A stretch of DNA of 64,000 nt, from positions 11,126,363 to 11,190,362 of the forward strand of contig NC_052135.2 in NCBI RefSeq assembly GCF_016086655.4. Reading direction: 5' to 3'. The position numbers and the translations under genes are program-made. This document shows, in pieces, positions 25,700 to 36,960 of the stretch (position 1 is its first letter; the number at the start of each line of letters is the position of its first letter). Under the pieces are notes generated by a model. That model was not told where the DNA came from, made no database searches, and saw only the letters and a program-made list of their open reading frames with translations. The stretch comes from Lepeophtheirus salmonis (Eukaryota; Arthropoda; Copepoda; Siphonostomatoida; Caligidae).

Positions 25700-26295
25700 C
25701 TCTTAAATCAGTATCAAAATTAATTATGTATTTATGGATGAGTTTGTATCTATATCACAATTTTAATTAATTTTGAGTAAAATAGAATATAAACAGTTTT
25801 GACAATTATTTAATATATATATAATTATAAAATTTAATGTAGATTTTATATAGTAAATTAATGAAAGTACATAATTGATCGAACAAGGTATATTTATTGT
25901 GAAGTTATTCTGACATATTTGTCCAATTATTCTTAAGAAAAAATGAACTTCTTCTTGTTATTTCACTTGTGTAACGACTACAAATAGTGAAGCTTTCATT
26001 ACCTTTGTTGTTAATAATATACATAGGTATGCTATTGAACAATGTATTATATATATTTTGAAAAGAAGTCTGTCGATGTAAAGTTACAATCGTTAGTGAA
26101 TTTAAAAAAAAAAAAAAAAAAAACTTTTTTCTTTCTAGATAAAAAGTTGATTTCCTTTCATCGACTATAAAAACTTTAATACCTTCACTTTTATGCATAG
26201 ACTAGTACCTACATTGATAAATGCCTAGATATTGGATAAGAAGGATGGAATATTTATATATTGCAAAATACCTACATATATGGACATTTTCATAT

Positions 26296-26408
26296 ATGTG
26301 GTCGTCACAACTCTTTGTAGCTGATCTAATAAAACGTGATCCCAGCTTATTTCCTCTCCTCCAAAACATTGTCAAGGTGACCATTTTGATTTTTGGTTTC
26401 TTTTTTAT
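26296..26408. repeat. hAT-2 fragment
   Basis: TGTAGCTGATCTAATAAAAC and TCTCCTCCAAAACATT, then TTTTGATTTTTGGTTTCTTT, match the right third of the hAT-2 copies at 14.4 and 25.6 kb. The ends are missing. It accounts for the overlapping open frames on both strands at 26202-26412, which are not genes. Confidence 0.6.
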
Positions 26409-27457
26409 TTAAAATACACAAAATACTACAAATTACCTCATTATTCTATAACTAGTTTTTCCTATCATTTTCTAGTATATTCCAGGAGTTATTCTTGATT
26501 TTCCATTTTTTTTGCCTCTTTTTAATTCATGTTTTGTGGGGAAAGTTACGTATTTCATGACAATTTTATCTTGAAATTTTAAATAAAACATCGTAATAAT
26601 AAAGACGTATATCTCAAACAAGGAATGTAATGACCACTAAAGCTCTTTACAAATTTGGAATATATTCTTTAATATAAAAATTCTTCAAATTTTGCTTTGG
26701 CTTCCAGGAACCAAAAACAATTCATAAGTAGTAGAGTGTTAGTTTTATAAAAATGGCATTACATATTTATGACACAAGGGACAAACAATCTTTTATAGGT
26801 ATTTTATTTATAAAAAAAAACATCTCAGGTTCCATTGCGGCGCCATTACTTTTACCATCTTATATTTCAAATTAATATAATTTCACTTATCTAATTCAAC
26901 TGCGACCTCTGACTCATTTCGAACTCAAAATAAAAAGCTTTGATTATAATCTTAAAGAATTATTCGTGAACAGTTTTCTGGATGGGACACTCATCATAGA
27001 TTTATTAGGATAGTAATGACAGCCATGTACAATATTTTTGTTCTCATAAAATCAAAGAAGATTATCCAAATATGTACCAAGGCAGGGGTGCTGAATCAGT
27101 TATAAGTGAGATTAGATATTTGAGAAAATTTATGGGTGACCCTATAATAACACAACTTTTCATTGCTATTGTTTTTCAAAAAGAGTTTCGTCGTCTCTAT
27201 GGTACCTAGAAGTACTTAGTCCAAGATTTTTTTTTGGATCGCTCTTAAGTGATTTTTTCCAGGCCGATCTGGAACGAGTTATTGGGCAGCATGAAACCGT
27301 GGACCGAAATTTAAAGTCGTATCTGAAATTATTTCTTATATGAAAACCCTGTATGGGACTTAAGACGAAACCAGACGAGACTAAAATTGGACCGAATTAA
27401 TTAAAATTATAACAGTCATAGACTTCTCTATTATTTTCTGAACGAATCTCAACACTT

Positions 27458-27567
27458 AACTATGTTCTATCTATATCAGCATGTTCCGAAATAATTGAGA
27501 CACTCATGAACTAACCATGTTCTATGTATATTAACATGTTCCGAAATTATTGAGACAGTTTCGTTTG
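27458..27567. repeat. Two-copy tandem repeat, 55-bp unit
   Basis: Units starting AACTATGTTCTATCTATATC and AACCATGTTCTATGTATATT both continue CATGTTCCGAAATwATTGAG and ACA. About six differences per unit suggest an old tandem duplication. Confidence 0.75.
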
Positions 27568-27729
27568 AAGGGAAAGGAGAAGAGTTTGCCTCAAAATTCT
27601 TCCGACATCGATTTTCTTATGAGTTTTATCGTGGAAAAACATTCCATAGTTATTCAATGCCTACATACCACATTTGCACATGTTTCTCCATTCGTCACTG
27701 AACATGGAGACTCAAGATTTTAACTCATA

Positions 27730-28340
27730 GTTTTTGATAAGCTACAAACTATCAAAAACAGTGTATGAGATCCCCATCGCCCTTCTTATCGTTTACCCTG
27801 ATGCCTACCCTAATAATGAAACTATCTTTCGGTGGGCTATGAGATCCGGGATGGCACTTTTAAGCTCGAGAAAGGTGTCTCATCAGGATGTACCTAAGAG
27901 AGAAGGACACCCAACAACATGGCCCAAGTTAAGGACCTGGTAAAGAATAAACCCCGATCGAGAGTTTGAGAGATCTCAACGGAACTTTCCCTACCACCAC
28001 CAGAGGTTTTTAGAATCCTGACTGATGATTTCCACTTCAAAAACTTCCTCAGCGTGCGGTTATCCCATTCTCTCTTCCACGCCAACAAGGATGAGCGATT
28101 GAGTGTTGTGGGGCCCTGGTTAAGCTCTTCCATGACCATGGGAAGCATTTTTTTTTTTAGTACCATCTGTTCTTACAGGACGAGTCCTGGTTCTTCTGAG
28201 ACAGGAGTGAGCGGAGGGATGTCTGTGTGAACCCAAAGGGCAAGCAACCCTCGACTACTCGTCCAAAATAGACAACGAGAAAGACGATGATCCTGATGGG
28301 CTTTACCTGACCCTTTACCTTTACCTAAATTAATCAAATA
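27730..28340 (+). pseudogene. Tc1/mariner-superfamily transposase remnant
   Basis: Plus-strand frames give, in order, REGHPTTWPK, DLVKNKPRSRV (then a stop), EISTELSLPPPEVFRIL, DDFHFKNFLSVRLSHSL and ANKDERLSVV, then after a shift FLQDESWFF, VCVNPKGKQPSTTRPK and RKTMILMGFT. This is the usual order for these transposases: linker, helix-turn-helix with REIS.ELSLS...VFRIL, then the first catalytic Asp in (Q)DESWF followed by the V..PKG segment. At least three stops or frameshifts and a missing C-terminal catalytic part make it a pseudogene. The minus-strand open frames here are shadows. Confidence 0.7.
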
Positions 28341-29189
28341 AAAGGATGGAACTCCAAATCTCAAAAGATATACACATTGTGTGATCGATTCAATACATTA
28401 TCCATTTAAAATATAAAAAGGATGTAACCCATATTTTTAATACTTACGGTAGTATCAGGCATTTTATTTATATTTAGTCTGTTTATGTTAAAGTCATAAA
28501 CGAAAACGATCTACTATAAACTATAAATATATAATAGGTAAATTTCTATTGTACAACCTTTTTGTATACAACATTTTTTGTTAATTTCTATCCTTTTTAT
28601 GTAAATATAATAAAACCTGCACCCCCCTTTTGGCACTCTTGAAAAAGGCAATATATTTAAAATACTGATTTTGGTATATATAAAACAATTTTTTCAAAGT
28701 TCAAAACTTGCCCGTGTTCCTTCTTCAACCATAATGTAGATTGAAGATACATACATCGCTAATCCTCTTTTTCCTTCATTTACTTAATTATAACTTAGTA
28801 AGAAGTACAAAACTCAGAATTCTTCACAACTTTTATTTTAAGTCTAAAGTCTGAATCTCTCTCCATTATTTAAGTTTTTATCATTGTTTTTCTATGTGGG
28901 ACGAACGGAAATCAAACATATGAACGCTCATTATTTGAATGCTATGTTCTTCATTCTTCTTTTAATAAAATGAGCTTGCTGTCCAAAATGAGCCTTCATC
29001 CGACACACAAAGTTACAAACATACTTTTTCCTCTTAAAGAAGACGGATTGACTCAAACAACTCAATAAAACATAGATGTTTAGAGGATCAGTAACGTTGA
29101 ATCGATTTCGTCTCCATTGAAATAATAATGTAACAATATTTTAAATTTCAAAGTTTTTAGGAAAAAATAGAAACATTAAACTTAAATTA

Positions 29190-29800
29190 AACTTTTTATG
29201 TCATCTCGAATTGAAGTGGCTTCCAGACATTTATCAACATAACTACCTCATGTGATACCTTATCCCATCTTTTAATCTTCTTTTGGTTTGGCCAACATAT
29301 TCCTTTGAGCATTTCGTTCAACCGATCATATAAACCAAATATGTAGAATTGCATGTAATTCCATTAGACAGTTTTCGTGTAACACCCCATGCGACGATTT
29401 GATAACCTGTTTGAACATATGAACAGGTTCTACATCCTTTTTCTAAACACTTTTTCAAACCCACTTCATTGACATTACGTGATTACCTATTTGGAGTCTC
29501 TGGAAAAACTTTAGCACAACAAAGTAGATCCTTGAGATTTTCTTTTTGTTTATAGGCAATCATTTTTGGTTTTGGAAACATTCTTTCCATTCTTGGATCC
29601 AGCGTTAATGCTCTCCAATGATGGTGAAGTACGGTTAATTTGCTTGAGGCGCAGCTCATAAGTTATGACAAACACTTGGAGATCATTAAACTTGGATTCG
29701 GCTTTCTTGAGTACTTCATTCCTTCCCATTAGCTTTCCTTTCTCAATCGAAGCATCAATAGCTCTTTGTCGATAATCAGGTTCTATCAGCATTTCTTTAA
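29190..29800 (-). pseudogene. Penelope-like retroelement remnant: reverse-transcriptase end plus GIY-YIG endonuclease
   Basis: An 80-residue open frame (29792-29550) has the look of a Penelope-type RT C-terminal segment (RAIDASIEKGKLMGRNEVLK, then LQVFVITYELRLKQI). In the next frame MIAYKQKENLKDLLCCAKVF matches the conserved IAYRRxKNLRDLLVRAK block, then a Cys-rich segment (KKCLEKGCRTCSYV), then TCNSTYLVYMI and CSKEYVGQTKRRLKD. The last two are the hallmark of a GIY-YIG (Uri) nuclease: VVYxIxC, then YVGQTxRxLKDR. RT palm motifs are absent, and stops and shifts break the chain. The element is 5'-truncated and dead. Confidence 0.75.
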
Positions 29801-30328
29801 ATATTTGAAAACGATTTTCTCGTTCATTTCCATTGCTGCAAATTCTCTAAATTACTAAAGGAATATTAATAATAACTAAGGAATATTCCAACATACGTGG
29901 GATGGATGTGATGAAGAGAGGAAAATATACTGAATTCGATCAGGTTTTTTTTTGGGACAAATCCGCAAGGATTTCCCATCTCTTATGTAAAACGTGGTTT
30001 ACTTTCCTTTATTAATATTTGCAGATGATATTCTTATAAATATTATATATTTTTTATTTTAAAATCTACATACAATACATACATAGATATTGTATTAATG
30101 ATATGATAAATAAAACAATCAAATGCACTACTGAAATGATGGAAGCTCAAATTGCTTATTGATAATCGATTAAGCACATTATTGAATTGTTTAATAATTA
30201 TACAGATTTTTTTTTAAATTTTGAAGCAAATCTAGCAAGATTTCCAATATTTATTTGAATAAATAATTATTTAGAATAGTCAATAGACTAGATAACAGGT
30301 ATGTACTTAAACATCTTTATGTATAAAG

Positions 30329-30805
30329 TCAGGGCCATCTACAGGGGGTAGAGCTGTAGCCTCCGCCCGCCCCCGCCCAATAATGTAATTTTTACTTTTT
30401 ACAATAAAAAAATATTTTATATTTCAAATTTTTTGTAAACAGCTGGGGATTTTAGAAAAAAAATTCCAAAAAATTTAATTTCTTGAGGATAGCAATTGGA
30501 TTTTTGAAATTTTTTTCGAATAAATATATTATATTTGAAATTTCTTATATTTTTAATTCTTTCCTTAAAAAAAATATTTTTTTGTGAATAGCTTTGATGT
30601 TATAATTTTTTTTCCAAAAAGTTGACTTTTTTGTTAACAATTGATTTTTTAATTTTTTTTAGCCAAAAAAAATAATTTTCTATGAATAGCCTTGGAGTTT
30701 TCAAATTATTTTCCAAAAAACTTAATATTTGAAATAAATAATTTCAAAAAAAAATTCAAAAACTAAACTCCCCCAAAAAAAAAAAAAAAAAAAAAAATAC
30801 ATATA
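30329..30805. repeat. R1-family dispersed repeat
   Basis: The GC-rich left end (CAGGGCCATCTACAGGGGGT, then a CCCGCCCCCGCCC run) leads into an A/T-tract body with repeated 'AACAGCTGGGGATTTTAG' and 'AATAGCTTTGATG' words. It ends in a C run, a long A run and TATATATA. Confidence 0.65.
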
Positions 30806-32012
30806 TATATTTATAATTATATTTGTAGTTAGATTTATACTGACAGAGTATGGTACTTGATCAGAAATACAGAATTTATAGCAATAAGGGCTTCATAATA
30901 GTGAATCATAGATGACTTACCATTTTTTGAAAAATAATAACGAAGAAACTTAATTTAAATACTCTCAATTTTTCTTTAAATGTTCCAAACACGAACCGAG
31001 ACACATAATTTGCAATTATCGGGAATATTTTGTAATAAGTTTGCCAAATTAGCTATGGTCGGTTTTGTGGAAAGGCCAACCACGCTATTTTACGTAAATA
31101 GGTATATTACAAATATTTGTAATATAATCAAAAAGCTTTTTCTCAAAAACCTGAATTATTTTTTATTTTGAAGACTTGATATGTTTTCTGAAAGAAAAGG
31201 AACTAAAAAATGATTTCCAATCAATGAAGGGTCAGATTAAAACTTATCAGGGCAGGGTTTGCCAAAATCACATCATCTGGCTAATATATTATCAGAGAAA
31301 GTTAGTATGTAAATAATATCGGATGGTTTGAAGAACGAGGATGTATGTGTCATTAGACCTATTCAAAATATGCATTTTTCATCAGACTGTAGTAAATTGA
31401 TCAATTTCCCATTTTTAAACCATAAACTAACTAAAGATACTATTTACTTTGATTTTAAACTTTGACTATGTCTACCTCAAGAACAATGTAGCTTTAATGT
31501 TGACGGTTTAATTTTTAATGCTCCAAAACTCAGGATACGCATATTTGTGCATTAAAATTATGTATAACTTTCAGAAGTATTTATATGTTCACTAACATAT
31601 TCAAGAAAATTTATGAGTTTGCATTTGGTAACACGCAAAATATCTCTGGAAAGCTGCAACGAAAACAAGATATAATATCTCAAAAAAATTAACTGATTGT
31701 GGGAAAATTTGGCAACAAAATCGTCTCAAATCTAGTAAAGTATGGAGTCTTAGCATTCAAGTACATGTAAAATCGTATATCAAAACTCAAAAGTTCCCGT
31801 TTCGATATTTTTTTAAAGATTAAGCGATTGCTCTCAAATCCTAAGTCTAGTCACAAGTCACTTATAATTACATAAAATGTGTTTAAAAATTCGATTTGTT
31901 CACGAAATTTACACGAAAATACAAAAAACATTCAAATGTTATTCATTTTTGCATGCACTTTAAAGACAATTTAACATAATATGTACAAAGAAATGGATGG
32001 AAAGGATTGATA

Positions 32013-32552
32013 AGGAGGTGGGTGGGAACAAATAGCTTAGGGCCTCTTAATGTATGGTTGAGTACCCTCTGCCCTCTTATTGGCCAGGAGGTAGTGTGGG
32101 AATGCTAAAAACCACCACTAAATGCATCCAATACATCGAAAGAACCACAAGTATAGATTGAACTAAATTAGACTATAAGATTTTTTTTTTTTTAAATCAC
32201 CAATTTGAGTCATGCACATTGTTGATTCTGTCCATGATAATTGGTTTTTAAACTACTAAGACTTCTACGCCCAACACGAGGGTTTGAAACTATATTTTAA
32301 TATTAGAGGGGTTTCTTGGATGTATGTAATGCTTTGAAGGGGGGGGCTTAACTATCAGACATTACTCTGGAATCCCCGTCAACTCGAGGACTTCAAACTA
32401 GTTTGAGGTAAATACAGGAGTTCCTTGAATGAATTGTCGGTGATTTTTAACAATGTCACACTTTCCCCGAGACACTGTCCAATCTGAGAGCAGAGAGTAT
32501 CCATCCATATTTTGAGAGGCCCTAAGCTATTTATCCCTTTCATGGGCACACA
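32013..32552. repeat. Foldback element with inverted repeats of about 95 bp
   Basis: The left arm (about 32013-32110) reads ...AAATAGCTTAGGGCCTCTTA, GTATGGTTGAGTACCCTCTG, CCCTCTTATTGGCCAG... The reverse complement of 32440-32552 reads ...AAATAGCTTAGGGCCTCTCA, ATATGGATGGATACTCTCTG, CTCTCAGATTGGACAG... Similarity extends through GTGTG..A.TG.TAAAAA at the inner ends. The central 330 bases are unpaired and non-coding. This is the structure of a foldback/MITE-type element. Target duplications were not resolved. Confidence 0.75.
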
Positions 32553-34489
32553 TATTGGTTATTACTTAATACTTACATATTTCCCTTCTCAAGAATTAAA
32601 TAATAATGATAACAGATTTGGAAAATAAAAAAACTTGTTCAGATTGCAACTACTAAAAGCAGTTCCCGATTTCTAGGACATCTCTGATTTCTCTGACAAT
32701 GTCAATCAACCTATAATTTATTTTGATACGAGGTGGGCAACCTCCAACTCACGGGCCAAATCTTACCTAATTTTGAATTATATTTCAATAAATAAAGTGT
32801 GGAGGTTGGATAAAAAATACTTCAAAAAATATATTTAAAATTAAGCGTATATAACTCATAAAGGCTTAGAGATATCATTGTAAAAAAATCGTGACGAATC
32901 ATTGACCAATTGACTAGTTTACTTAAGATATTATTTGGCGATCTTTCCATTACAAGGGATGAGAAAGTCAACAGATGCAAGAAATTCCTACATTTGTTGA
33001 AGCTTGGTACGCCTCTCAACATTGTTTTTAGTTATCCTAAAGTTGTTTTTTTCTGCTGAGGCCATATTTAATTTAAAAAGTGATCAGAGTTTGGTCAAAA
33101 AAGAATCTGATTCGCTATCGGAAGCAAAGACCAGAGTAAATTATGGTATAGGGTTCCACCATCTGGTCCAATAAGGCACTCTTTGTGTATTTTACTCCAT
33201 CAAATACAGATTTGGATACGATGGATTTTGGAATCTAGGTCATTTTGGAGGAGAAGGTCTGCAAGAAGTCACATGTAAATTGGAATGTACTGAAAGCCTC
33301 CCTAATTAGGGAATCTAGCAATATTCTCAATTAACAGATTCAAGGCTGTAATTTCTGCAATAGGCGACCATCTTGAATTTTTTTGTCAACTATTGATAGG
33401 ATGTCCAGTAATATTTATGCAAAATTTTAAGTTTCCAATAATTTAAAAAAAATATATATACTATTATTCATTTTACAGTATTTAGGGACTACTTTGTATA
33501 CAAGAGCATTTCTTTTAGAAGGGGTTTGAATATTTTTTTCAATTGTTCTACTGACTGATGGTAACTTTTTTTTAAATGAGTTGGAGCCTTTTCAATTATT
33601 CCTAAAAATAATGAAGGGACCTTTTGATAAATAATTTGTTTCATTTTCAATCGAATGACTTTTTTTTTATATAGAAAAAGTAACGTTTATTTTACCTTTT
33701 TAGAAACACTTTTTACAGACCGTTTTGATATTTATATTTCTCAAATTCTTTTTTGTGGATGTATATATTATTTTTTCAAAAGGACTTTTTTCTGTGTTTT
33801 TAGAGCCATTATAAAAATAATCAAAAATTCGAATTGGTATCTATTTTTTTCGAATGACTCCCCCATCACAACAGCTATAGTATTATCTGGTTCACAGTAG
33901 CATGACATGGCTGCCCTCTCCTGCTTTAGTAGAATTACCTAAAGTACATATTATTTGATCAAACTTCTCAACAGTTAATTAAAAGAAATATACGAATTTG
34001 GCATTTATGTATAATGATCAAACTCCATGATTTCAAACACATGGTTAAATATATTTAATTGGATACTTTACATACTCAATTATTTAAATTGAGCATACAT
34101 ATTATGTAACGCTATCAAGTGACAGGGAGAGTGTAAATGAATCAATCCCTTGAGGATCCCTAATAGAGAGTATTGTACAATCGATTGTGAAGCATCATAT
34201 TTCAGTTTATTTAATCTGTTGATAAACTTGTCACATCGAGTTTTTTTATCCACTCGTAACTTAGACTGTCAAAAGGAACAGGAAAAATGTGAAAAAAAGA
34301 TCTATTTCTCTGATAAATTGAAAATAGTGCGATCATAACCACTTAGAAAATGTTGAATTATCCTTCGTTTTTGCCATCTTGAAATCTCCAAACCAAATCG
34401 TCTTATTCTTGTATTGATTTAAACCCATCTTCTTCTCCTCTTTATTTACAGCTGTTGCCCCGTTGCTGTTTTTCGTAAACACCTTGCCT

Positions 34490-34629
34490 ATGAGACAGCT
34501 CGGATTGTAACGCGCGTAACCGGACTCAGTAACTGTAATAATATTACCCTAATATATTTAGTAACGCGTTATATTACTCAGTTACTGCCTAATGTAACGC
34601 ATTACAGTAACGCGTTACGCTCAACACTG
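34490..34629. repeat. hAT element terminus (TAACGCGTTAC type)
   Basis: The right end, read inwards on the minus strand, is CAGTGTTGAGCGTAACGCGT followed by TACTGTAATGCGTTACATTA, with many GTAACGCGTTAC repeats. This is the recognisable terminal sequence of a widespread hAT group. The other end was not found, so this is a solo or truncated terminus. Confidence 0.75.
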
Positions 34630-35020
34630 ATTATAACTATGTCCTGAACTCATGGTATTACATTTATAACACATCATTGAAAGTCCCGTTTAAAATATGA
34701 ATTAATAGGTATATATTTTTAGCTCATTCATTCTTTAAAAAAGTACCAAATACACTTTAATTCCCTCCAAAAATATTTCAATAACAAAAACTTACTATAT
34801 ACGAAAAGAATTTATAATATACTGTGGGTCCAGAGCGAAAATGTAACAAGTCATTTTTTGTTTGAAATTTGTAGCTCTGTTATCATTATTCATATTTAAC
34901 AAATATGAGGAGATTAGGGGTAGTTGGTATACTTCAATGCTTAGGAAAATATTTATGAGTTCTTTTTTCAGCACTTTCGTAGAAAAATCACTTATTACTT
35001 GTCTCTTTATTTATTTGTAG

Positions 35021-35076
35021 GCATCGACCAAGAGAATATACACAAACAACAACCATAGGAGAAATGGAAGATCCTA
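35021..35076 (+). CDS. Penultimate exon of an unidentified gene
   Basis: The acceptor is strong (TGTCTCTTTATTTATTTGTAG). The frame that joins exon 2382-2514 reads HRPREYTQTTTIGEMEDP and then meets a usable donor A|GTGAAT at 35077. Splicing there leaves one base that joins in frame to the open exon at 35372. Without splicing, the frame runs ...SEWLLLQNQPPIG and stops at 35114-35116. The exact 3' boundary is inferred, since no transcript is available. No protein family was recognised. Confidence 0.45.
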
Positions 35077-35122
35077 GTGAATGGCTTCTTCTTCAAAACC
35101 AACCACCGATCGGCTAGTGTTA

Positions 35123-35332
35123 AGTGATGCGATTAAATATTCATATAATATTTTGTCGAAAAATCAATATTTCATTTATGTACATGCAATATTGTTTCAA
35201 TTTATAATTAAATTTAAAAAGATACCATCCTACAAAAAAGCCAAATACTTTTTTTTAAAAGATTCAAAAGTAGGTTGTTTCAAGCTCTAACTCTGTAACT
35301 CAACATTTCTTTTAATGATTAATCGCATCACT
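35123..35332. mobile_element. Harbinger-like MITE inserted between the two last exons
   Basis: Perfect 14-bp terminal inverted repeats AGTGATGCGATTAA (35123-35136) and TTAATCGCATCACT (35319-35332) are flanked by TTA on both sides (35120-35122 and 35333-35335). A 3-bp TTA duplication is the signature of PIF/Harbinger transposases. The 210-bp body is A/T-rich and non-coding. Removing it in thought gives a short intron of about 85 bp between exons 35021-35076 and 35372-35721. Confidence 0.8.
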
Positions 35333-35371
35333 TTATACCTTCACAACAACTCTTCACCAAAGTCCATGCAG

Positions 35372-35721
35372 AGTCTCAACTACGACCGCAATCAGTCCTT
35401 CATCATCGTTATTACAATCATATTCGTCCACCATCATCAACGACAGCAGAGTCATCTTCTTCGACAACTTTAGCTTGTGAAACTAGCCTAAATCACTTAT
35501 TAGATTACATAAGGACCTCTCGTGATCAAGCCGTTTTCAAAACATTTCCAAGGGCCTCTTCTCTTCTTGAAAATAGAGACTTCATTGTAGAGATTCATCC
35601 TCGAAATAAGTGGACTCAACGTGAGTTCATTCAGAGACAATTTATAAATACTCAAAGTGAAAGGACCTTAACGAACGGAAAAGGAGAGAAGAGCGGATCG
35701 CATTTAGAAACGGAGGTGTAA
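35372..35721 (+). CDS. Terminal exon of an unidentified gene, PDZ-ligand C terminus
   Basis: A 115-residue open frame runs to TAA at 35719-35721. Composition is protein-like: Gln/His-rich at the start (QLRPQSVLHHRYYNHIRPP), then Ser/Thr-rich, then a denser segment with LLDYIRTSRDQAVFKTF and ENRDFIVEIHPRNKWTQREF. The last residues are LETEV, a class I PDZ ligand (x-S/T-x-V) typical of membrane receptors and channels. No transmembrane segment lies in these exons, so they would be a cytoplasmic tail if the idea is right. Acceptors after CAG (35371) or AAG (35362) are both possible and both in frame. A second stop (TAG) follows the first. Confidence 0.5.
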
Positions 35722-35912
35722 TAGTCAGTTTATCGTTTTCAAATTTTTATCATTTTACTTTAATTGAAAAAAAAAAAATTATCAATATTTTTACTCAAAT
35801 TATTCTCTTTATCAACATTAGTATTAATGTGACTTGCTACCAAATACATAAATACATTTTTAACAAGAAAAATCTAAATTTATATGGATGACCTATATAA
35901 CATCAGAGATCA

Positions 35913-36263
35913 TGGGCGTCCGCAAAGGGTAGACTGGAGGCCCCCTCCCCACAAAAAAAAATTAAAAATTTAATTTTTTTGAGAAGAATTATAAAATTTT
36001 GAAATTTTGTTCCAGCAATTTATACTTATGAAATTAAATTTTGTAATTTTTTTTCAAAAAAATTAAAAATCGAAAATTAATTTTTTAGTCTTTTTCTTTG
36101 GATTTTTTAAATATTTGAAAAAACTAAATCATTTCAAATTGTTTTTTCCGAAAAATTTATTATTTTCAAATTATTTTCCCAAATATTAAATTTTTCAAAT
36201 TATATTACAAAAAAACAAGACCCTCCACCTCGAATTCCCCAATATAATCCTGTGGATACCCGA
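35913..36263. repeat. R1-family dispersed repeat with both ends
   Basis: The left end GGGCGTCCGCAAAGGGTAGA and the right end, read inwards as CTCGGGTATCCACAGGATTA, are approximate inverted repeats around an A/T-tract body. This is the shortest apparently complete R1 copy here. A further headless fragment of the body lies at about 36620-36890. Confidence 0.65.
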
Positions 36264-36960
36264 GAGAAGTTATGTTATTAATGTGTCTGTGTTGTATACG
36301 GAACTACAATTATGTATACTGCCCCTTTCTGAAAAAATACTTCCTTATTTGATTTCTCATAAAATATGTTCTCATCAAATAATCTTTAGTATATGAAAAA
36401 TTTTGATACCTAAGAACTTGTAAAATTTCGGATAATTTGTTAAATAACTTTATTGACAATTATTATTGCTTCTATTGTTTATTTGAAAAGTTTAGTATGT
36501 ATTAATAAACATTTTAATAAAAGAATAAACGAAATGTAATTAATGCTCAGGCAATCCCATGTTTATTTTCGTATTTCATCATCTTCGATTAAATCATTTG
36601 AATTGGATATAGGGATGCAGATGTTTTTAGAATTTTTTCGAAGAAAGAACCAAAAATCCACAATTATTTACAAAAATTTAATATTTTGGGAAAAATTCAA
36701 AAATTAAATAATAAAAAATGAAATTTATTGGAAAAAAAATCTAAAGCAGTTCACAATTTTTTATTTTTTTTTGGAAAACAAATAAAACAATAAATATTAA
36801 ATTTTTTGGAAAAAAATTTCATAAATCTAAAGCTATTCACTAAAATTAAATTTTTTAGTCAAAAGTTTGAAAATTAAATTAATAGCCCAGACCTTTCTCA
36901 CATCCTAGATATGATGAGGCGTTCCATCTATGTCGACGCTATACTCCGAATAAATCATCG

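Larger units (their letters stand above)
2515..35020 (+). other. Probable giant intron or gene desert (about 32.5 kb)
   Basis: If exons 2382-2514 and 35021-35076 belong together, this whole interval is intronic; small undetected exons could still lie inside. Beyond the transposon remnants and repeats listed separately I see no credible coding sequence. Stretches with nothing recognisable include about 3560-4740, 6500-6990, 7840-8530, 12880-14080, 14550-15380, 16280-18640, 18740-19720, 20370-24430, 26420-27440, 28370-29180, 30810-32000 and 32560-34480. Open frames there are short, A/T-driven and lack domain-like composition. Confidence 0.4.

Noticed and set aside
33000..33360. Less AT-rich segment with a 66-residue minus-strand frame (32822-33022)
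   Set aside because: No domain, splice sites or repeat ends recognised; possibly an old unclassified transposon.
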